NCBI GenBank assembly: GCA_944376035.1 | Contig: CALWBJ010000159.1 | Coordinates: 1 to 10,546 of the forward strand | Direction: 5' to 3' | DNA: 10,546 nt | Source: an uncultured Clostridia bacterium | Lineage (GTDB): Bacteria > Bacillota > Clostridia > Christensenellales > Borkfalkiaceae | Shown here: positions 6,543-10,546 of the stretch, piece by piece | How the letters are laid out: each line of letters starts with the position of its first letter | Position numbering within the stretch: position 1 is the stretch's first letter | Notes under the pieces: model-generated | Told to the model about the DNA's origin: nothing | What the model saw: only the letters and a program-made list of their open reading frames with translations | Database searches by the model: none | Translations under genes and position numbers: made by a program

Positions 6543-6930
6543 GTTTTCCGCAACCGTGCTCTCCGCATTTATGTTCACTTCCGCCGTGTTCATGCTCGTG
6601 ATGAGAACATTTTACATCGGGATTATAGGTGAGTTTTCCCTCTAACAGGGCACTAACCGCGCAATCTGCGTTTCCCGTAACTCCGCCGTAGAGCGTAATT
6701 CCTCTTTCCTCTAATGCCGTGCGCGCTCCGCCGCCAATTCCGCCGCAGATAAGCGCGTCGATTTTATTATTTGCAAGAACAACCGCAAGAGCACTGTGAC
6801 CGCTTCCTTCGGCAGAAATTATCTCTTCATTTTCTATTTTCCCGTCTTCTACGGTATATACCTTAAACTGTTCGGTATGTCCGAAATGTTGAAAAACATT
6901 ACCGTTTTCGTAAGCAACAGCAATTTTCAT
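6529..6930 (-). CDS. NifX/NifB-C-terminal-like iron-molybdenum cofactor family protein with a Cys/His tail
   Basis: The protein (133 residues) begins MKIAVAYENGNVFQHFGHTE, the hallmark of the dinitrogenase FeMo-cofactor family (Pfam Nitro_FeMo-Co). The ribonuclease-H-like domain covers residues 1-103, with GHSALAVVLANNKIDALICG and GGIGGGA before the final helix. Residues 107-133 form a hydrophilic tail with four cysteines (108, 122, 127, 132) and seven histidines, which likely binds metal. No nitrogenase genes are in view, so a role in general metal or iron-sulfur handling, as suspected for the stand-alone relatives of anaerobes, fits better than nitrogen fixation. The GGAG site lies 13 bases before the ATG, farther than usual. 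It is the first gene of an apparent operon with the Crp/Fnr gene, whose start it overlaps. Confidence 0.88.
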   Translation of the reverse strand: MKIAVAYENGNVFQHFGHTEQFKVYTVEDGKIENEEIISAEGSGHSALAVVLANNKIDALICGGIGGGARTALEERGITLYGGVTGNADCAVSALLEGKLTYNPDVKCSHHEHEHGGSEHKCGEHGCGKHECR

Positions 6931-6979
6931 AATATCTTTTTATCTCCTTTTCAGGTATTTTATTTACTAACTTTTATAC

Positions 6980-7021
6980 GTTTACATTAATAATTATATA
7001 CGTAAATAATTAAATGTAAAC
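6980..7021. repeat. Inverted repeat around the NifX-like gene promoter, possible operator pair
   Basis: The 9-base arms GTTTACATT (6980-6988) and AATGTAAAC (7013-7021) are perfect inverted copies, centred 33 bp apart (about three helical turns). One arm covers the -35 region and the other the predicted transcription start. Part of the resemblance comes from low sequence complexity. The TTACAT core is also in the trx operator-like site, so one regulator could bind both; this is speculative. Confidence 0.4.
6993..7020 (-). promoter_or_regulatory. Predicted promoter of the NifX-like/Crp operon
   Basis: On the minus strand TTTACA (7015-7020, five of six consensus bases) and a perfect TATAAT (6993-6998) are 16 bases apart. 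The transcript would start near 6986 with a leader of about 56 bases. The AT-rich setting makes chance matches fairly easy. Confidence 0.6.
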
Positions 7022-7064
7022 TGAATAAGCACTTAATTTTATAATCAAACACAAATTAATAAAA

Positions 7065-7094
7065 TGCGCGGCAAGAAATTTTCCTTGCCGCGCA
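7065..7094 (-). terminator. Terminator of the surface protein/small peptide unit
   Basis: Arms tgcgcggcaag (7065-7075) and cttgccgcgca (7084-7094) pair perfectly over 11 bases around an 8-base loop. On the minus strand the stem is followed by TTTTATTAATTT, while on the plus strand no T run follows. It therefore ends transcripts coming from the small peptide gene about 105 bases upstream, just before the NifX-like promoter. Confidence 0.82.
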
Positions 7095-7199
7095 CCCTTA
7101 AAGAACAAATTAAAAATTTACAGTTATACTCAATTATGTGTTAACTTTTTACATAAGCATAACGAATTTTTGTAAACAAAAAATTCTGCACCCGCTTAA

Positions 7200-7304
7200 T
7201 CAAAAATTGAATACGTCTTCCGGCAAACGATTGCTTTCAGTAAGAATATTATTACTAACTATCTCTGCAACGCTCATTGTCGGTTCCGAATAAAAATTCT
7301 TCAT
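7200..7304 (-). CDS. Small peptide (34 residues) downstream of the giant surface protein
   Basis: The frame begins MKNFYSEPTMSVAEIVSNNI and continues with LTES, then a charged LPEDVF end. AAGGAG (7313-7318) lies 8 bases before the ATG at 7304; an in-frame ATG at 7310 is only 2 bases from it, so 7304 is the better start. There is no signal peptide or membrane segment and no cysteine. From memory, the layout (MK..Y..P...v.EI....I.T.S) resembles short uncharacterised peptides that are very common in gut Clostridia, usually 30-60 residues long. It follows the surface protein stop by 49 bases, with no terminator between them, so the two are probably co-transcribed. The function is unknown. A real gene is likely because ribosome site, start spacing and pattern agree. 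Confidence 0.68.
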   Translation of the reverse strand: MKNFYSEPTMSVAEIVSNNILTESNRLPEDVFNF

Positions 7305-7312
7305 TTTCATAT

Positions 7313-7318
7313 CTCCTT
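7313..7318 (-). promoter_or_regulatory. Ribosome binding site of the 34-codon gene
   Basis: AAGGAG on the minus strand, 8 bases before the ATG at 7304 and only 2 before the ATG at 7310, so it decides for the shorter form. It is the main nucleotide-level evidence that this short frame is translated. Confidence 0.7.
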
Positions 7319-7353
7319 TTAATATTATATTGCAAATTTTCTTTTTTAACTTT

Positions 7354-10300
7354 TTAAGCAACCGCCAAAAGTACTTTGGCCGCTTCTATCTGATAAGCGA
7401 TAAGCGCTCTAGTCAAATCTTTTAATGTTTCTTGGCTTTCAGAATTTGAAATGACACGGTTTGCATATACATAAGCGCTGTAAGTTACCGAAGGCCCGTA
7501 AACTTTTTCTCCGTTGTCTATATAATAGGCTTTAACGGTTATCTTCCTGTCAAGATTCTTTGCGGCAAGACCAGGAATAACTCCTTCAAAGTAACCGTCT
7601 TCTCTGACAGTAAGCTCTACCGAGCCGGATATGGAACCGTCAACCGCGTATTCAAGATACAACGCCTTGTCTTTAAGAGTTTCGTCAACATTAAAGGCAA
7701 ATACATATTGTACCGCTCCGTTTAATTCCATTGTCGCCGAATAAGCGGTAAAGCCGTTAAGACTTCCGTTTTCGGGATCCATAACAACATCGTGCCCGCT
7801 TAAAACCGAATCGTCAAATTCGGTAGGCTCAAAACCTTCGTTCATAAGCGTCGCCTCTTTATAATTAAACTGTATCTGTGCCGCCGCGCCGTAATTCATG
7901 AGAGCCGCAACGAGTTTTCCTACCGTCGGATCGTTCTTCTTATTCTGCGCATATATAAGAGGACTATATTCAACAACGTTCTGAGTACCGAATATATATT
8001 CGCCGTTCACAATCGCATAAATAACGGTAAACTGAATGTCGCCCATATTTTTTGCCGCTATACCGTCGGTAACCGCTTCAAACCTGCCGTCGTCTCTCTT
8101 TACGAGTTTAATATTCTGTAAAGCGGCTGAAATATTGTAATTGATAGCGTCATCCATATTGTCGAATACGAGAATACCCATCTCATAATTTTCCATAAGT
8201 TCGGTCGCCGTAGCAAAATAAACTATGTTAACTATCTCGTTAAGTTCGAGCGTTGCGCTTGTGATTTTAAGTCTGTCGGTTTTACCCGTCTCTTCCACAC
8301 CGTATTTTCCAGTACTTTCGTCGTATTTTGGTTCAAATCCGAGTGCGCAATACTTGCTGTCGAGCGCCTGATAGAACTCTCCGCCCGAAACCGCAATGGC
8401 TCCGTCTCTCGCCACATCCTGTGCATTGAGCGGTTTTTCAAAAGTACCGCCCTTTATCGCTATTGTGCTGTTGACGGGATCGTTATAGTCGCTTCCTATC
8501 CAAACCGAATAAGACTTACCTGTGAAAACACCGTCGTTTACGGTAACTGCAGCCTGCATGGGATCTTCACCGACACCATCGTTAGACACATATAATCCGT
8601 AATATTCGCTCGAAGAGTAACTTCCGCCGTTTACTACGGCTGTTCCCGAGTCAATACCCAATCCGCCGTGTGCACCTATAACCGTAACTTCTTTACCTTG
8701 CGCGGGAGTAATTTTAATTTCTCCCGTAGATATAATTGAATATACTCTTCTGTTTACGCTTTCAAATCTTCCGCCGGTTATAAGCGCGATGCCTGAATTA
8801 TTAAGACATCCCGGTCCGTGCTGATCGCCGGACGTGCCCACATAAACAGTATTGAACGTACCGCCGTTTATAATGAGATCGGCTTCGTTCCATATAGCGG
8901 CGCCGCCGTTAGAGTCGCACGAAACGAAAGTACCGCTTTCTATCGTGAGATTACCGCTTCCGAGATTCTGTATGCCGCGGGCGGTTATCTTCCCTTTTCC
9001 GACACTGTCTTCAATAACGAGCGTTCCGTAGTTATTTATAGCGTAAAGGCTTCTATCGCCTGTTTTGACAACCGTTATGTTTTTGCCGTTAAGGTCGAAA
9101 GTCAAATTCTGATTTTCACCGACTTCAATCGTTTGGGAAAGTACGGTGTTTTCCAGAAGCGTTACTTTTGCGCCGTCATTAGCGGCGGCAAAAGCCTCGT
9201 TAAGCGTAGCATAATACTGTCCGCCGACTTCTGCCGTTTTAACTATTACCTTGCCGCTCTCGTCTCTGAAAAGATTATCTGCAAGTTCAAGTTCTACGTC
9301 GGACGCGACCTGTAAAGTAGCGTTTTCGGCAAATCCCGGTCTGCCGGCAGAAGTGGTTATTTCCACCTTGCCGCTTACCGTAACTCCCGATTCCACCGTA
9401 ACGCTTACGCTCGGATAATTTGCGTAATAGCAAACGTCAAACGCAACGCCGTTTGTGCCGCCGTTTATGACCTTTGTGCCCGCTTTAAGCACTGTTTCCC
9501 CGTTATTGTTCGATAAAGTATAAGTGACGAATCTGTCGGGATTATTAAGATTCAACTCAATATTTTCCAAAGTAAGATCAGAATAGTTCTGAATAAGAAT
9601 TGCCGCCTTGGTACTTTCTATCTTACCGTTTTTAAATGTAAGAGCAGAATCTTTTAATAACTGGAATCCGTTGGTCTCCGTTCCCGCGGAACCTACTGTT
9701 GTCCCGTCAATAAGATAGGTAAATCCGCCGAGATCGAAAGTAAAGTTGCTTCCCGAAGGAACTTTAATTCCGTTACCTCTCGCGTTTCCGAGAAGAGTTA
9801 TGGTCTGACCGTTTTCAACCGCGGCAAAAGCCTCTTCCAAAGTGTTGTATACGGTATCGGTTTCTTCTATACGTGCAACGCCTTCGGATACGGTCGTAAC
9901 GCCGTCAACGGTTACAAGTTTTGATCCCGCCGCAACGTAACTTAAAGGTATTTCAGACGAAAAACTTCCGTTTTCCACCGATATTGCAGGATTTTCAGAC
10001 CCCGTCGCAGTATATCCCGCAAGCGCGCTCGTTCCTGCCTGTTCAGATATAATTTTGCCGCCGTAAATATTTGCAACAGGTATTTTTCCGTCATGATAAC
10101 CGCAAGAGTCTATGACAATACCGTCCCCTGTCGCGTACGCCCCGTTTCCGCTGGGTTCATACTCACTGAACTCGCCGTTACCGGTAATAACTCCGTTATA
10201 TACATTGAGCGAACCGCCTTTCATATATATCGCAGTTGTGCCTTCTATAACTCCGCCGTAAACGTTCATAATTCCGTCCTGCGGATGATATACAGCCATG

Positions 10301-10546
10301 TTTGTTGCCGATATTACTTCTGCACCATCATATATGTTGATTTCGGTTCCGGAATTAGTACCGTTACCCATGATACCGACATAATTTCCGTAAAGTTTAC
10401 CTTTTACGTCAAGGCTTGAATAACTTGCCGTCGATACCGGAACCTGCGCTTTTATAGTTACATTTTCTCCGACCGTAACTTTTTTGGCATATGAACTTTC
10501 ATAGAAACAAATACCGCATACAGGCTTTGATAAATTTTCCGTACTT
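7354..10546 (-). CDS. Giant beta-helix surface protein, C-terminal part (5' end outside window)
   Basis: The frame is open to the window edge, so the ATG at 10371 is internal; 58 further codons are readable before it and the true start lies beyond. The visible 1063 residues are low in cysteine and rich in Gly, Asn, Thr and Val. Numbered from the internal Met, residues 1-690 hold repeated short strands ending in GGxF/Y or NGxF turns (NGSF, SGTF, GGTF, GGRF, GGSY, GGEF) every 20-35 residues, the look of a right-handed beta-helix of adhesin or pectate-lyase type. Two units (171-219 and 383-430) share EEAFAA..NG..ITLL..N and FDL.G. Residues 701-838 and 874-1003 are two copies of a further domain. 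No LPXTG, S-layer homology or dockerin motif ends the protein, so its anchor is unclear. It is likely secreted. No catalytic residues are evident. Confidence 0.85.
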   Translation of the reverse strand, partial: STENLSKPVCGICFYESSYAKKVTVGENVTIKAQVPVSTASYSSLDVKGKLYGNYVGIMGNGTNSGTEINIYDGAEVISATNMAVYHPQDGIMNVYGGVIEGTTAIYMKGGSLNVYNGVITGNGEFSEYEPSGNGAYATGDGIVIDSCGYHDGKIPVANIYGGKIISEQAGTSALAGYTATGSENPAISVENGSFSSEIPLSYVAAGSKLVTVDGVTTVSEGVARIEETDTVYNTLEEAFAAVENGQTITLLGNARGNGIKVPSGSNFTFDLGGFTYLIDGTTVGSAGTETNGFQLLKDSALTFKNGKIESTKAAILIQNYSDLTLENIELNLNNPDRFVTYTLSNNNGETVLKAGTKVINGGTNGVAFDVCYYANYPSVSVTVESGVTVSGKVEITTSAGRPGFAENATLQVASDVELELADNLFRDESGKVIVKTAEVGGQYYATLNEAFAAANDGAKVTLLENTVLSQTIEVGENQNLTFDLNGKNITVVKTGDRSLYAINNYGTLVIEDSVGKGKITARGIQNLGSGNLTIESGTFVSCDSNGGAAIWNEADLIINGGTFNTVYVGTSGDQHGPGCLNNSGIALITGGRFESVNRRVYSIISTGEIKITPAQGKEVTVIGAHGGLGIDSGTAVVNGGSYSSSEYYGLYVSNDGVGEDPMQAAVTVNDGVFTGKSYSVWIGSDYNDPVNSTIAIKGGTFEKPLNAQDVARDGAIAVSGGEFYQALDSKYCALGFEPKYDESTGKYGVEETGKTDRLKITSATLELNEIVNIVYFATATELMENYEMGILVFDNMDDAINYNISAALQNIKLVKRDDGRFEAVTDGIAAKNMGDIQFTVIYAIVNGEYIFGTQNVVEYSPLIYAQNKKNDPTVGKLVAALMNYGAAAQIQFNYKEATLMNEGFEPTEFDDSVLSGHDVVMDPENGSLNGFTAYSATMELNGAVQYVFAFNVDETLKDKALYLEYAVDGSISGSVELTVREDGYFEGVIPGLAAKNLDRKITVKAYYIDNGEKVYGPSVTYSAYVYANRVISNSESQETLKDLTRALIAYQIEAAKVLLAVA
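7363..8271 (-). repeat. Two tandem C-terminal domains of the surface protein
   Basis: Copy one (7858-8271) and copy two (7363-7752) are each about 130-140 residues. Both contain a strand ending in an SATLEL or SATMEL motif, then RDDGRFEAVTDGIAAKN against REDGYFEGVIPGLAAKN, then a Y.I.NGE..FG or Y.I.NGE.VYG strand. Each ends in an amphipathic helix: KLVAALMNYGAAAQ in copy one and LTRALIAYQIEAAK in copy two. The copies are well diverged, so the duplication is old. I recall the NYGAAAQ helix from the C-termini of many large Clostridial surface proteins; the function is unknown. Confidence 0.78.
9082..9861 (-). repeat. Two 'EAFAA' units in the beta-helix region of the surface protein
   Basis: Segments at 9715-9861 and 9082-9225 encode matching units: a tyrosine and TLEEAFAAVENGQTITLLGN in one, TLNEAFAAANDGAKVTLLEN in the other. 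Each is followed by a loop, then FTFDL.G or LTFDLNG. Each appears to open a new stretch of beta-helix, so the protein is modular; more units probably lie upstream of the window. Confidence 0.75.

Noticed and set aside
6543..6593. 17-residue extension of the Crp/Fnr regulator from ATG 6593
   Set aside because: It lies opposite the repetitive Cys/His tail codons of the upstream gene, has no good ribosome site, and exceeds the usual family length.
6529..6930. Part of a nitrogen-fixation cluster
   Set aside because: No other nif gene is present; stand-alone members of this family are common in non-fixing anaerobes.
8818..9315. Plus-strand open frame inside the surface protein gene
   Set aside because: Antisense shadow produced by the biased Gly/Asn/Thr codons of the repeats.
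8440..9480. Repeated ccgccgttta-like words as a CRISPR or DNA repeat array
   Set aside because: They are irregularly spaced and are the codons of the recurring Asn-Gly-Gly turns of the beta-helix protein.
7354..10371. Complete surface protein starting at ATG 10371
   Set aside because: The same frame stays open through 10546 with similar composition, and no ribosome site precedes this ATG.
10093..10419. Plus-strand open frame near the right edge
   Set aside because: Antisense to the continuous surface protein frame, which runs through to the window end.

Overview
The window looks like the chromosome of a spore-forming, anaerobic, AT-rich Firmicute, most likely an uncultured gut-type Clostridia member. 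The evidence is a SpoVT regulator with a sigma-G-type promoter, AGGAG-type ribosome binding sites on most genes, a Crp/Fnr regulator paired with a NifX-like metal-binding protein, and a very large beta-helix surface protein of the kind common in gut Clostridia. No rRNA, tRNA, CRISPR array, transposase, integrase or phage gene is visible. The placement is inferred from gene content, not from a phylogeny.

Left part (1-3498): spoVT runs leftward. A divergent glycosyltransferase family 2 gene and a Wzx-like polysaccharide flippase gene run rightward from a strong extended -10 promoter. This two-gene cassette makes and exports some glycan or lipid-linked sugar. It is isolated from any larger polysaccharide locus, is very AT-rich at its front end and lacks clear Shine-Dalgarno sites. 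A bidirectional hairpin separates it from a convergent cardiolipin synthase gene (3499-5013, minus).

Middle (5014-7094, minus strand): a small redox and metal module, transcribed NifX-like protein, then an overlapping Crp/Fnr regulator, then thioredoxin. The thioredoxin gene has its own promoter, with a weak -35 and a near-palindrome centred about 41 bp upstream of the predicted transcription start. That is the classic position for activation by a Crp/Fnr protein, so the neighbouring regulator may control it. The thioredoxin has the unusual active-site sequence CCGPC instead of WCGPC. The NifX-like protein ends in a Cys/His-rich tail. There are no nitrogenase genes in view.

Right part (7200-10546, minus strand): the C-terminal 1063 or so residues of a giant secreted-type protein, with its 5' end beyond the window. 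It has beta-helix repeats, two copies of an 'EAFAA' unit, and two tandem C-terminal domains. A 34-codon gene follows immediately, with a good ribosome binding site. It encodes a small peptide resembling an uncharacterised short-peptide family of gut Clostridia. A GC-rich terminator closes this unit. The candidates most worth checking are this peptide with its surface protein, and the thioredoxin promoter/operator with the CCGPC active site.
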